NCBI GenBank assembly: GCA_963082975.1
Contig: OY720344.1
Coordinates: 18,091,580 to 18,155,579 of the forward strand
DNA: 64,000 nt
Reading direction: 5' to 3'
From: Labia minor
Taxonomy: Eukaryota; Arthropoda; Insecta; Dermaptera; Spongiphoridae
The stretch's first letter is position 1, and the number at the start of each line of letters is the position of its first letter. The notes beneath the pieces are model-generated. The model saw nothing but the letters and a program-made list of their open reading frames with translations, searched no databases and was not told the origin of the DNA. Below, piece by piece: positions 62,701 through 64,000 of the stretch. A program made the position numbers and the translations under genes.

Positions 62701-64000
62701 TATGGTATTAGTACAGGATTTGGTTCACCTCAGGTGCCTGTTGCTGAAATTCTTGCCCGTGCTGTACCAACATTACATAGTCCACAAAAACCTAAAAGTA
62801 GTAACTTTTTACAAGTTCCTGATATTGAATCGCCAAGGTAACAAAAACAAATCAAAAAGAAATTTAATATAATTTAAGAGGGGTATTTATGTTTATGGGA
62901 AGAAAGAGATACTCAACCCTGTACAAATTCTCTCAAAATTAATTCAAATTTTATTAAAAATTTTAAAAAAAATTACAATCTAATAACACATTTTGATTCT
63001 GGGGTAAAAGTCAATATGGAAATGGAATAGAATTTATATATATTATTTATATTATTAATTTATATATTTATATAAATATTCTATAATTTAATTTTTTTTT
63101 TATTAAATGATTTGTGAACAATAACCAATTTTTCTTTAAATAAGGTATATTTCTGTTGATTAATAATTATTTATAAGTTAAATTAAATCCAGTGGATTGG
63201 TAGTTTTATTATTATTTAGTTATTCTCCAGAATTTTACCTTACGTCATTTTGGTAAAATTTATCTTTGAGAATGTCACCCCCAAAATTTAATTAGTTGAA
63301 CAAACTCATTATCAGGAGACACCATACACATAAATATCCCTTAAACATATTTATTTGTTTTTTTAATTTTATAAAAATGAGAGAATATATATAGACTTAA
63401 ATATATATTATAATATAATATATATAATACCAATTAATACATTTTATTAAAATTATATTGTTGATGTAATTATAAATAAAAAAAACATAATTTCAAAAAT
63501 AATTTAAGAATTGGGTTAAAAATACATTAAATTTTCAATTTATAAAGAAAAAATCAATAATTTATAACATTTTTTGTTTTTGCATGATTGTATTGTAAAT
63601 ACACATAAAATTTTAACTTTCGTACAAATGTTTTTTTTTTTTTTTTTTTTTTGTAAATTTGAATAAACCGTACGAAAGTGAAGATTTATATATATATATA
63701 TATATATAATATACGCACCCTCACCTTTGCCGAAAAAATTAAAACATTTCTTTCCTTTTTCACAATATTATTAGAAAGTGCACAATATTTTTGTTGTTAA
63801 TGCTGCACACGAGCACAGCCACAATATTTTTTTTTTCCGGAATGTTCAATTATTTAGAAAATATTATATTTAACTATTATTGAAAAACACGGCCTGAAAT
63901 AATTGAAGGTGAGCGCGCGCTTGATATTTTTCTATGATCATTTCTGACTCGGCAGGCCCAAAAGTGTTCCAAGTTCGCCGATGGTGAAACGCGCCTTCTC
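7486..64000 (+). CDS. Rap/Ran-GAP + BTB domain protein, multi-exon gene, partial at both ends
   Basis: Spliced gene: join(7486-7927, 43273-43453, 53712-53856, 55640-55779, 57261-57422, 57507-57751, 62339-62575, 62682-62837, 63956-64000), 1,753 coding nt, about 584 residues, all junctions GT..AG and in frame. Residues numbered from exon 1 of the window: Rap1GAP-like N-terminal region about 2-235 ([24 protein letters not shown]), interrupted by an acidic/Gly-rich tract; Rap_GAP catalytic domain about 239-430, with RKRHIGND at 306-313, whose Asn312 matches the catalytic asparagine of Rap1GAP; BTB/POZ beginning about 470 ([12 protein letters not shown], then VFQEMLYG) and continuing past the window. 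The family stimulates GTP hydrolysis on Rap small GTPases in the cytoplasm or at membranes; BTB domains dimerise or recruit partners. The BTB part resembles insect 'serine-enriched protein'. The first exon(s), start codon, promoter and 3' end lie outside. The Rap specificity and BTB role are inferred. Confidence 0.9.
7971..8490. mobile_element. Palindromic MITE just inside intron 1
   Basis: Imperfect terminal inverted repeats of about 67 bp (7971-8037 and 8423-8490; both contain CCAGTGGATTCC or its complement and CACTTTAG/CTAAAGTG). A second inverted pair lies inside (CGGTTCGGTTTAGATAT near 8176 against ATATCTAAACCGAACCG near 8252). It is flanked on both sides by AAT trinucleotide repeats. 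No coding capacity. It begins only 43 bp after the exon 1 donor. Confidence 0.75.
8772..10371 (-). mobile_element. 1,600-bp family CD element, copy 1
   Basis: Same length as, and inverted relative to, 33717-35316; every pair of positions I compared sums to 44088, so no indels are apparent. The 5' end (at 10371) is ATCTTATCTTATTATGCTAGC and the 3' end (at 8772) carries the hairpin CCGAGCCTCGGCTCGG. It contains an internal palindrome (9347-9497) and a tRNA-like segment (10030-10110). No transposase was recognised; the 66-residue open frame at 9470-9670 is not similar to anything I know. The A|TC start and 3' hairpin are Helitron-like, but a conserved CTRR end was not found. Confidence 0.7.
9347..9497. 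repeat. Palindrome inside the 1.6-kb element
   Basis: The left arm starts GAACTGTTTTATAATTCTTA and the right arm ends with the near-complement ...AATTTATAAAACAGTTC. The arms are about 65 bp with a few indels and a short A+T-rich loop. The same structure occurs in the other copy at about 34591-34741. Confidence 0.8.
10805..11335 (+). pseudogene. Non-LTR retrotransposon, 3' (RT C-terminal) fragment
   Basis: The + strand, in several frames, reads [31 protein letters not shown], then YKTIILF, and finally [20 protein letters not shown] with [16 protein letters not shown]. This order (KFKYLGSVI...LYGCE...RRLRWAGHVARM...RTRWVD) is typical of the C-terminus of non-LTR reverse transcriptases in arthropods. 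Frameshifts and stops break it. It is cut at the right by a family B repeat. Confidence 0.85.
11336..11820 (-). repeat. Family B repeat
   Basis: Minus orientation. It contains CACACCAAATTTCACGTG, ATCATGCTAAAAATA(T), a CTGTC-rich run and the 5' module GTGGCCAG/ACCGACGA near 11783-11815. The 3' GTCGGTCGGT tip is missing where it abuts the non-LTR fragment. It is about 490 bp, like the copy at 31427. Confidence 0.7.
12449..13143 (+). repeat. Family A repeat, near full length
   Basis: The 5' module is CTGGAGTGTCTCCACTCGAC. The middle carries TTCTATATATAGCAGTTGTA, GAATGAGCTACATTTCT and a long CA/GA/GACA microsatellite, and the element ends CTGGCCAGGTACTAAAAAT (a divergent terminus). Related copies are at 1, 24086, 42606 and 52757. 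Confidence 0.75.
12953..13030 (+). repeat. Compound (CA)n(GA)n(GACA)n microsatellite
   Basis: CA repeats run into GA repeats and then GACA tetranucleotides, at the position where all family A copies carry a shorter CA tract. Confidence 0.9.
13631..14322 (+). mobile_element. hAT-like element, CAGTGGCGTACCTAG family, copy 1
   Basis: Begins CAGTGGCGTACCTAGAACTT and ends with the complement CTAGGTACGCCACTG. The exact 8-bp target duplication GTTGAATG is at 13623-13630 and 14323-14330. GCCGCCC-rich subterminal blocks lie at both ends (TTTTGCCGCCCGGGGCGATC and GCCGCCCGGTGCGGACCGCA). No transposase was recognised, so it is nonautonomous. Confidence 0.9.
14528..14853. mobile_element. Long-armed palindromic MITE, copy 1
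   Basis: Inverted arms of about 116 bp (14528-14643 and 14738-14853) differ at only a few bases and contain ACAACGTTTCGACTGCTTAT. The 94-bp core carries GACGTGTCCC and CAGTCCGCTTGAATCGGA. A second copy is at 39587-39850. The superfamily is unknown. Confidence 0.85.
15330..15950 (-). mobile_element. Internally deleted mariner element (CGAGGTCTGTTCAAAAG family), copy 1
   Basis: Inverted repeats CGAGGTCTGTTCAAAAGAAA / TTCTTTTGAACAGACCTCG with TA duplications at 15328-15329 and 15951-15952. The minus strand encodes a mariner C-terminal relic: [18 protein letters not shown]..., [20 protein letters not shown] frameshift removes the SPDLAP-D block from the reading frame, and the N-terminal two thirds are missing. 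Confidence 0.9.
16640..16890 (-). pseudogene. Decayed non-LTR 3' fragment
   Basis: ATGCATAGAGATCATGCAAT followed by CGTTATGCAGT matches the minus-strand fragment at 51890-51935, and upstream pieces match more weakly. It is heavily mutated. Confidence 0.5.
17978..18385 (+). repeat. Family CD repeat, short copy
   Basis: 5' ATCTTATCTTATTACACTAG, middle TTAAACCGCTCGAAAGATTT and ATCGATCTGTATTGGTTTCA, TGACGTCAGCAACTACGTCA, and 3' GGCTCAGTGAACCAGG. About 400 bp; it lacks the 1.2-kb centre of the large copies. Confidence 0.7.
19127..19983. mobile_element. Fold-back element with 150-bp arms
   Basis: Arms 19127-19277 and 19834-19983 are near-exact complements, including AACTGTCCATAACGTAAAAC at one side and its complement at the other. 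The 557-bp spacer holds three related blocks (ACTAATAATATTCCCTTTTA type) spaced about 127 bp apart (19474, 19601, 19728) and a family B 3' tip (19656-19686). Confidence 0.8.
20546..21657 (+). mobile_element. Mariner element with broken transposase
   Basis: Ends CGAGGGTTGCCTTTTAAG and (complement) CGAAGGTTACCTTTTAAA. Transposase blocks in order on the + strand: [97 protein letters not shown] and [17 protein letters not shown]. The blocks lie in different frames with stops, and part of the middle is deleted. The third catalytic Asp position reads Ser (LSPNS for LAPND). The length, about 1.1 kb, is close to a full element. Confidence 0.9.
22155..22480 (+). pseudogene. Mariner 5' end relic
   Basis: Begins ACGAGGGTCAATCAAATATA, a mariner-type terminus. 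A broken reading further in gives [11 protein letters not shown] and PTKIYRRMK, resembling the mariner N-terminus. No 3' end was found. Confidence 0.5.
23953..23986. repeat. (TA)n microsatellite
   Basis: About 17 TA units. Similar tracts lie at 25594-25625, 27957-27989, 28638-28707, 39118-39147 and 45745-45771. Confidence 0.9.
24086..24679 (+). repeat. Family A repeat, best-preserved ends
   Basis: Starts CTGGAGTGTCTCCACTCG, then ACTATCTCGC (24104-24113), and ends with its exact complement GCGAGATAGT (24670-24679) followed by an A-rich tail. The internal conserved blocks are as in the other copies. Confidence 0.8.
25640..25790. other. Unassigned G+C-richer island
   Basis: Contrasts with its surroundings (CCGGGGCGGCATCGGGTCAG, GGGCGGTGGCC) directly after a TA tract. 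No splice-bounded exon, protein similarity or repeat copy was recognised in the window. It could be a regulatory segment, unknown exon or single-copy transposon fragment. Confidence 0.4.
27018..27440 (+). repeat. Family CD repeat, short copy
   Basis: TTAAAATTGTATATATATAT, AACCGCTCGAAGGATTTTTT, ATCGATCTGTATTGGTTTCA, TGACGTCAGCAACTACG, then GGCGGCTATGTGTACCCGGT. Truncated at the 5' end. Confidence 0.65.
27490..27710. other. Unassigned G+C-richer island
   Basis: Moderately G+C-rich segment (CTAAGCGGTTGCCGAGTTGG, TCGTCGTCGCC) between A+T-rich repeats. No match to other repeats in the window and no convincing open frame. Confidence 0.4.
28638..28707. repeat. Long (TA)n microsatellite
   Basis: Two TA tracts separated by a short ATTATAAGTATAT spacer; the longest TA region in the window. 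Confidence 0.9.
29221..30190 (-). mobile_element. Mariner element, near full coding length but broken
   Basis: Read on the minus strand, the blocks follow mariner transposase order: [20 protein letters not shown] (about 30165), [97 protein letters not shown] and [20 protein letters not shown]. Several frameshifts separate them. The third catalytic Asp (PTDYHLF) is kept. The left end GGGTTGGGGAATAAGTTTGT is a plausible terminus; the matching terminus at 30190 was not found, so the 5' end is probably truncated. Confidence 0.88.
30335..30385. other. Unassigned G+C-rich segment
   Basis: GCCCCCTGTAGGGCGTGGGC followed by CCCACGTTGGG stands out from the A+T-rich flanks. No identity is offered. Confidence 0.3.
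31427..31929 (+). repeat. Family B repeat, near complete
   Basis: 5' GAGCTGGCCCAGGCACAG, then ACCGACCGAC (31449-31458); 3' GTCGGTCGGT (31915-31924) plus AAAAATG. The middle has CACTTCCGGTAG, TACCAAATTTTATCAAAATC, the CAGACAGACGAACGGACAG run, ATCATGCTAAAATAC and AATTTGGTGTGAAAACAATA. Confidence 0.8.
32304..32437. mobile_element. Tc1-like MITE remnant interrupted by hAT insertions
   Basis: Starts after TA with CAGTGAGGGAAAAAAAAGAA, a Tc1-type terminus. ATTAAAAATTAATTTCTTT and the following sequence match the palindromic MITE at 56311-56554. Two hAT elements follow at once; the far end after 33233 is weak. Confidence 0.5.
32438..32880 (-). mobile_element. hAT element remnant, first of a tandem pair
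   Basis: Inverted ends CAGAGGTTCTTAATC / TTAAGAACCTCTG. The 8-bp target CTCTAGAA is on both sides (32430-32437 and 32881-32888). The minus strand encodes [20 protein letters not shown] and [19 protein letters not shown], which match the C-terminal dimerisation block of hAT transposases (LLxFPSSYLxExxFS). All other transposase regions are missing. Confidence 0.9.
32889..33225. mobile_element. hAT element, second of a tandem pair
   Basis: Ends CAGTAATTCTCAACC / GGGAATCACTG, and carries CGCGGC(C/A)CAC motifs at both ends. The target CTCTAGAA lies at 32881-32888 and 33226-33233, shared with the neighbour. Noncoding. Confidence 0.88.
33717..35316 (+). mobile_element. 1,600-bp family CD element, copy 2
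   Basis: Mirror copy of 8772-10371 at identical length. 5' ATCTTATCTTATTATGCTAGC, tRNA-like segment 33987-34052 (AGTCCAGCGGTTGGACTG, then GGTTCGAAACTCG), internal palindrome about 34591-34741, and two hairpin-bearing 3' modules (GAGCGAGAGCTCGGTGTCCC near 35212, ACCGAGCCGAGGCTCGGGGT near 35288). No protein was recognised. Confidence 0.7.
36030..36175 (-). pseudogene. Decayed non-LTR 3' fragment
   Basis: The minus strand reads RFAGHVTRI around 36130-36160, the GHVARM motif of non-LTR C-termini as seen at 51630-52040. The rest is degenerate. Confidence 0.5.
36415..37894 (-). mobile_element. 1.48-kb DNA transposon carrying a THAP domain
   Basis: Exact 8-bp target duplication ATTTATAT at 36407-36414 and 37895-37902. 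Imperfect inverted ends CATAGGTTCCCAAACTTTTT and (complement) CAGAAGTTCTCAAAGTGGTC. 8-bp duplications occur for both hAT and P superfamilies; the ends look hAT-like, whereas a THAP domain is classic for P-type transposases. The rest of any transposase is absent, so this is an internally deleted copy. The subterminal phrases about 'GTAGACC' and 'GAGAGCC' recur near both ends. Confidence 0.82.
36844..37308 (-). pseudogene. THAP zinc-finger domain gene fragment, two exons
   Basis: Join of 37217-37308 and 36844-37093 on the minus strand, with a 123-bp GTATGT..CAG intron. It reads [20 protein letters not shown], then [40 protein letters not shown] and [16 protein letters not shown]. The order C...HRFPKDxxLRKKW..A..R..W.PT..S.LCS.HF is the THAP C2CH DNA-binding domain. 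The first zinc Cys position reads Trp and a stop lies just upstream with no in-frame ATG, so the copy is defective. It ends at a stop about 80 codons into exon 2. Confidence 0.8.
38128..38970 (-). mobile_element. Mariner element (CGAGGTCTGTTCAAAAG family), copy 2, C-terminal half
   Basis: Ends CACTAGGTTTGTTCAAAAG and (complement) CACGAGGTCTGTTCATAAG with TA at 38126-38127 and 38971-38972. The minus strand encodes about 180 residues of transposase in two overlapping frames: [33 protein letters not shown] and [19 protein letters not shown] (38434-38718), then [20 protein letters not shown] and [20 protein letters not shown] (38180-38455). One frameshift joins them. HHNN replaces HHDN, so the second catalytic Asp is lost; the third (PCDFF) is present. 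The N-terminus is deleted. Confidence 0.92.
39533..39564 (+). repeat. Poly(T) run, 32 bases
   Basis: Uninterrupted T run directly left of the palindromic MITE copy 2. Its length may be unreliable in assembly. Confidence 0.9.
39587..39850. mobile_element. Long-armed palindromic MITE, copy 2, one arm shortened
   Basis: Same arms as 14528-14853 (ACAACGTTTCAACTGCTTAT), but the right arm lacks the GTTTTCAAGTAACC portion. The core (CTCCGATTCAAGCGGACTGA, GGGACACGTCACG) is the reverse complement of the copy 1 core, as expected for insertion in the opposite orientation. Both copies also share about 22 bp left of the arm (AAAGCTTTTGTGGTTATT). Confidence 0.82.
39926..40761. mobile_element. Fold-back-like element with arms built of short tandem repeats
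   Basis: The left arm (39926-40100) repeats variants of TGCTCAGTAAAAA / GCACAGTAAAA about every 20-40 bp. The right arm (40553-40761) repeats the complement TTTTTACTGAGCATTT / TTTTTACTGTGCATTT every 20-30 bp. The centre (40101-40552) is A+T-rich and noncoding. The repeat-built inverted arms recall FB/Galileo-type elements. No target duplication could be fixed. Confidence 0.75.
41968..42219. mobile_element. piggyBac-like palindromic MITE with TTAA ends
   Basis: Perfect 92-bp inverted arms (41968-42059 and 42128-42219) including TTAA at both outer edges. The element proper starts CACACTATGAGCGGGGCGGG. Each arm contains two direct copies of a 25-bp unit (GCGGGGCGGGTATTTGTACC...), itself partly palindromic (CGGGTAT/ATACCCG). 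TTAA target use is characteristic of piggyBac; the CAC start is inferred to be its terminus. No coding capacity. Confidence 0.85.
42606..42658 (-). repeat. Family A 5' tip
   Basis: The complement of CTGGAGTGTCTCCACTCGAC followed by TATCTCGCAAATTTGAATTG; only the 5' module remains. Confidence 0.75.
43273..43453 (+). CDS. Exon 2: Rap1GAP-like dimerisation/N-terminal region
   Basis: The acceptor is TTTTGTTTTAG, ending at 43272, and the donor is GTATGT at 43454. The first base completes the Arg codon left by exon 1, giving ...[20 protein letters not shown], which aligns with the Rap1GAP stretch that reads LRLLLRTKCRTYHDVIPIS. The rest reads [20 protein letters not shown] and ends [13 protein letters not shown]. 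The exon closes on a codon boundary. The open frame extends upstream to an ATG at 43247, but that lies in the intron's pyrimidine tract and is not a start. Confidence 0.9.
43991..45148 (+). repeat. Family CD repeat with nested family B
   Basis: 5' ATCTTATCTTATTATACAAG, AAACCGCTCCAAGAATTTTT, ATCGATCTGTATTGGATTCA; 3' ACCGAGCCGCGGCTCGGTGA followed by ACCAGGTACTAATT (45121-45153). Family B is inserted in the middle (44376-44990). Removing it rejoins TATGACTATTTTT with TAGTTTTTTTAATTTATATTC, the uninterrupted arrangement seen at 27360-27400. Confidence 0.75.
44376..44990 (-). repeat. Family B repeat nested in CD
   Basis: ACCGACCGAC at 44376-44385 and the exact complement GTCGGTCGGT at 44963-44972, then the GGCCACAG module. 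At 615 bp it is longer than the 490-bp copies because it contains an extra D-like segment (about 44725-44800, ATTGGTTTTATCCTCGGG, TGACGTCATCCAGCC). Confidence 0.75.
46373..47127 (+). mobile_element. hAT-like element, CAGTGGCGTACCTAG family, copy 2
   Basis: 755 bp, same termini and GCCGCCC blocks as copy 1. Exact 8-bp target duplication GGTACAAT at 46365-46372 and 47128-47135. The 84-residue frame near its 3' end is not recognised. Confidence 0.9.
47680..47715. repeat. (ATT)n microsatellite
   Basis: About a dozen ATT/TTA trinucleotide units. Similar arrays lie near 4600, 8490, 33533, 59073 and 60906. Confidence 0.9.
48930..49130. mobile_element. Small Tc/mariner MITE, 201 bp
   Basis: Inverted ends CAGAGTTTGCCAAAAAATGT and (complement) CAGGCTCTGCCAAAAATTAT, with flanking TA at 48928-48929 and 49131-49132. 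Noncoding. Confidence 0.8.
49270..50021 (-). mobile_element. hAT-like element, CAGTGGCGTACCTAG family, copy 3 (inverted)
   Basis: 752 bp in opposite orientation to the other copies. 8-bp target duplication TATATAAG at 49262-49269 and 50022-50029. The ends are CAGTGGCGTACCTAGGGGGG and CTAGGTACACCACTG (one base changed). Confidence 0.9.
50700..51281 (+). mobile_element. hAT-like element, CAGTGGCGTACCTAG family, copy 4
   Basis: 582 bp with an internal deletion relative to copy 2 (the segment after CGTAAAGAT is missing). 8-bp target duplication TATATATT at 50692-50699 and 51282-51289. Confidence 0.9.
51608..52340 (-). pseudogene. Non-LTR retrotransposon, RT C-terminal end (best copy)
   Basis: The minus strand encodes a long clean stretch (51630-52040): [80 protein letters not shown] and [20 protein letters not shown]. 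Upstream in other frames are [12 protein letters not shown] and [13 protein letters not shown] (about 52155-52190). These are the [13 protein letters not shown], SLRWxGHVAR and GRPRTRW motifs of non-LTR reverse transcriptases. The 5' part of the element is missing. Confidence 0.9.
52757..53393 (-). repeat. Family A repeat
   Basis: Minus orientation: 5' CTGGAGTGTCTCCACTCGAC at about 53373-53392, TTCTATATATAGCAGTTTCA, CA tract, 3' GGCAAGATAGTAAAAAG at 52757-52773. Confidence 0.78.
53712..53856 (+). CDS. Exon 3: start of Rap_GAP domain
   Basis: The acceptor is AATATTTCAG, ending at 53711, and the donor is GTAAAT at 53857. It encodes [20 protein letters not shown], then [20 protein letters not shown] and LGDRIRLKG. 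The pattern KxGVIxxKxGQxxEEExxxN followed by FxEFLxxLG is the hallmark entry into the Rap_GAP fold. The exon ends on the first base of a Gly codon completed by exon 4. Confidence 0.92.
53857..55639 (+). other. Intron 3, 1.8 kb
   Basis: GTAAAT to CAACAG. It contains the minus-oriented SINE at 53924-54205. The remainder (54216-55639) is A+T-rich; open frames there show no recognisable protein. Confidence 0.88.
53924..54205 (-). mobile_element. tRNA-derived SINE, intact-length copy
   Basis: Target duplication TTTTAATTAT (53914-53923 and 54206-54215). On the minus strand the head reads AGCTTGGTGGTTAACAGTGT (A-box side) and GTCCCGAGTTCAAGTCCCGT (B-box side), followed by the family body CAACCCAGCCTCCGGAAAC and a 3' end near GGCGCTGTTCTTGC. 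Lies 67 bp inside intron 3. Same family as 3036-3745. Confidence 0.85.
55640..55779 (+). CDS. Exon 4: Rap_GAP domain core
   Basis: The acceptor is TCTGTCAACAG, ending at 55639, and the donor is GTAAAT at 55780. It encodes [20 protein letters not shown], then [20 protein letters not shown] and EKHDPQK. This matches the conserved Rap_GAP block F(K)GFRGGLD..G..SVY...EIMFHVST.LPY. It ends on a codon boundary, directly before the catalytic-motif exon. Confidence 0.93.
55780..57260 (+). other. Intron 4, 1.5 kb
   Basis: GTAAAT to TTTTAG. It contains a palindromic Tc1-like MITE (56311-56554) and, at about 56867-56935, several direct repeats of a unit TTGATATTATAGCATTATA. Otherwise it is A+T-rich without visible features. 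Confidence 0.88.
56311..56554. mobile_element. Palindromic Tc1-like MITE
   Basis: Imperfect inverted halves: GAATACCAGTCTAGCTAGAG / CTCTAGCTAACTTAGACTGG and TTTCTCAACAGCATT / AATGCTGTTGAGAAA. The right end is CTTTTTTCCGTTACTG followed by TA; the left TA is at 56309-56310. The related remnant is at 32304. Confidence 0.7.
57261..57422 (+). CDS. Exon 5: Rap_GAP catalytic helix (RKRHIGND)
   Basis: The acceptor is ATTTTTTTAG, ending at 57260, and the donor is GTATTT at 57423. It begins [20 protein letters not shown]. The RKRHIGND helix carries the Asn (window residue 312) that family knowledge assigns as the catalytic asparagine thumb of Rap1GAP, together with the neighbouring His and Asp. All are intact, so GAP activity is expected. 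The exon continues with [20 protein letters not shown] and ends IKRQPTRYE on a codon boundary. Confidence 0.95.
57423..57506 (+). other. Intron 5, 84 bp
   Basis: Short intron, GTATTT to TTTCAG, with a strong pyrimidine tract before the acceptor. Confidence 0.92.
57507..57751 (+). CDS. Exon 6: C-terminal part of Rap_GAP domain
   Basis: The acceptor is TTTTTTTCAG, ending at 57506, and the donor is a perfect GTAAGT at 57752. It encodes [20 protein letters not shown], followed by [20 protein letters not shown] and [20 protein letters not shown]. This matches the Rap1GAP block VSVTARDDVP.FGP.LP..VF..GPEF.EFLLTKLINAE...Y.A.KFA.L..RTR. An 84-bp intron separates it from exon 5. It ends on two bases (AG) of an Arg codon. 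Confidence 0.93.
58525..58650 (-). pseudogene. Decayed non-LTR 3' terminus
   Basis: CTATCGATCTATCTTTATGG and GAAGTCGAAAA match the minus-strand element end at 51608-51700 (CTATCGATCTCTCTATCTC, GAACTCGAAAG). Strongly diverged. Confidence 0.45.
59288..59340. repeat. (CT)n then (TA)n compound microsatellite
   Basis: CT dinucleotides run into TA dinucleotides. Other CT tracts lie at 38052 and 43077. Confidence 0.9.
59700..59985 (-). pseudogene. Decayed non-LTR 3' fragment
   Basis: TTCTTGGTCGCAGCAACCAT matches the 3' end of the 51608-52340 copy. The minus strand reads [14 protein letters not shown] and [13 protein letters not shown] across stops and indels. Confidence 0.7.
60292..60595. mobile_element. 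Degenerate hAT-like element
   Basis: Ends CACTAATTCCCAAAGTG and (complement) CAGTGGTTTCCAAACTTATT. The flanking 8-mers TTTTAATT and TGTTATTC agree at only five positions, so the target duplication is doubtful. Confidence 0.4.
60888..60928. repeat. (GAT)n(ATT)n microsatellite
   Basis: GAT trinucleotides run directly into ATT trinucleotides. Confidence 0.9.
61537..61568 (+). repeat. Family B 3' tip
   Basis: AACAATACCTCCCTTACTATCGTCGGTCGGTAAAAAT-type tip only. An identical tip sits at 19656-19686. Confidence 0.75.
61720..62207 (-). mobile_element. Internally deleted mariner, copy 2 of the GGCAGGTCAATAAGTC family
   Basis: Ends CGAGGGCAGGTCAATAAGTC and (complement) TGAAGACAGGTCAATAAGTC. The minus strand carries a mariner C-terminal block with one stop: [34 protein letters not shown] and [15 protein letters not shown]. 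It shares both end regions with 4698-5130. It lies 131 bp before exon 7. Confidence 0.85.
62339..62575 (+). CDS. Exon 7: linker and start of BTB/POZ domain
   Basis: The acceptor is TTTTTATTTTAG, ending at 62338, and the donor is GTAATT at 62576. After the shared Arg it reads [20 protein letters not shown], a linker, then [20 protein letters not shown] and [20 protein letters not shown], the opening strands and helix of a BTB fold (DVxFxVG ... [10 protein letters not shown]). This block closely resembles the BTB of the insect 'serine-enriched protein' family. The exon ends on AG of an Arg codon. Confidence 0.9.
62576..62681 (+). other. Intron 7, 106 bp, with purine-rich acceptor
   Basis: GTAATT donor. 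The acceptor is TTTAAAAAAG without a proper pyrimidine tract. Protein homology on both sides forces this junction. Confidence 0.85.
62682..62837 (+). CDS. Exon 8: BTB/POZ domain continued
   Basis: It encodes (R)[20 protein letters not shown], then [20 protein letters not shown] and [22 protein letters not shown] is the BTB helix motif. The start is fixed by frame: only an acceptor at 62681 (AAAAAAG) keeps VFQEMLYG, and the alternative AG two bases later hits a stop. The polypyrimidine tract here is very poor. The donor is GTAACA at 62838. The exon leaves AG for the next Arg codon. Confidence 0.88.
62838..63955 (+). other. Intron 8, 1.1 kb
   Basis: GTAACA to CGGCAG. It contains a 22-base T run at 63631-63652 flanked by CTTTCGTAC and GTACGAAAG, which could pair into a stem, and a TA microsatellite near 63690. 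Nothing else was recognised. Confidence 0.82.
63631..63652 (+). repeat. Poly(T) run in a potential stem-loop
   Basis: 22 T residues flanked by CTTTCGTAC (left) and GTACGAAAG (right), which are exact complements. Confidence 0.8.
63956..64000 (+). CDS. Exon 9 (partial): BTB-region insert of the Rap-GAP/BTB protein
   Basis: The acceptor is TGACTCGGCAG, ending at 63955. Joined to exon 8 the frame reads (R)[15 protein letters not shown] up to the window edge, a Ser/Pro- and basic-rich stretch of a kind I recall downstream of this helix in insect serine-enriched BTB proteins. Local G+C is clearly higher than in the flanking intron. The exon continues past 64000. Confidence 0.8.

Noticed and set aside
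63660..63955. Promoter upstream of exon 9
   Set aside because: The frame continues from exon 8 through a standard acceptor; the modest G+C rise is explained by the coding exon.

Overview
This is a strongly A+T-rich eukaryotic window, full of microsatellites. It carries one spliced protein-coding gene on the + strand and a dense load of transposable elements. The mix of mariner/Tc1, hAT, tRNA-derived SINE, non-LTR and fold-back elements, together with the encoded protein, suggests an arthropod, most likely an insect. I cannot name the species.

The gene starts upstream of the window and runs off its right edge. Nine coding exons (7486-7927, 43273-43453, 53712-53856, 55640-55779, 57261-57422, 57507-57751, 62339-62575, 62682-62837, 63956-64000) join in frame with GT..AG introns into about 584 residues. 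The encoded part has an N-terminal Rap1GAP-like region, a Rap/Ran-GAP catalytic domain with the RKRHIGND asparagine-thumb motif, and the start of a BTB/POZ domain resembling the insect 'serine-enriched protein' family. Exon 1 carries a Glu/Asp- and Gly-rich insertion. The expected role is inactivation of a Rap-type small GTPase by a protein that also dimerises or recruits partners through its BTB domain.

Everything else is intronic. The 35.3-kb intron (7928-43272) is an element graveyard. It holds two equal-length 1,600-bp copies in inverted orientation, mariner remnants, a THAP-domain element with an 8-bp target duplication, two hAT elements inserted at the same 8-bp target, palindromic MITEs, a fold-back element with repeat-built arms, and a piggyBac-like palindrome flanked by TTAA. 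The next introns hold four related events of interest: three of the four copies of a CAGTGGCGTACCTAG-ended hAT family (the fourth is in the large intron), a nested repeat, a non-LTR 3' end and a SINE. Several repeat families of unknown class recur throughout; three of them share the same terminal plan although their sequences differ.

I saw no rRNA, no true tRNA gene, no CRISPR array and no prokaryotic operon structure. Element boundaries with target duplications were read directly. Family names rest on recognised motifs and were not checked against a database.
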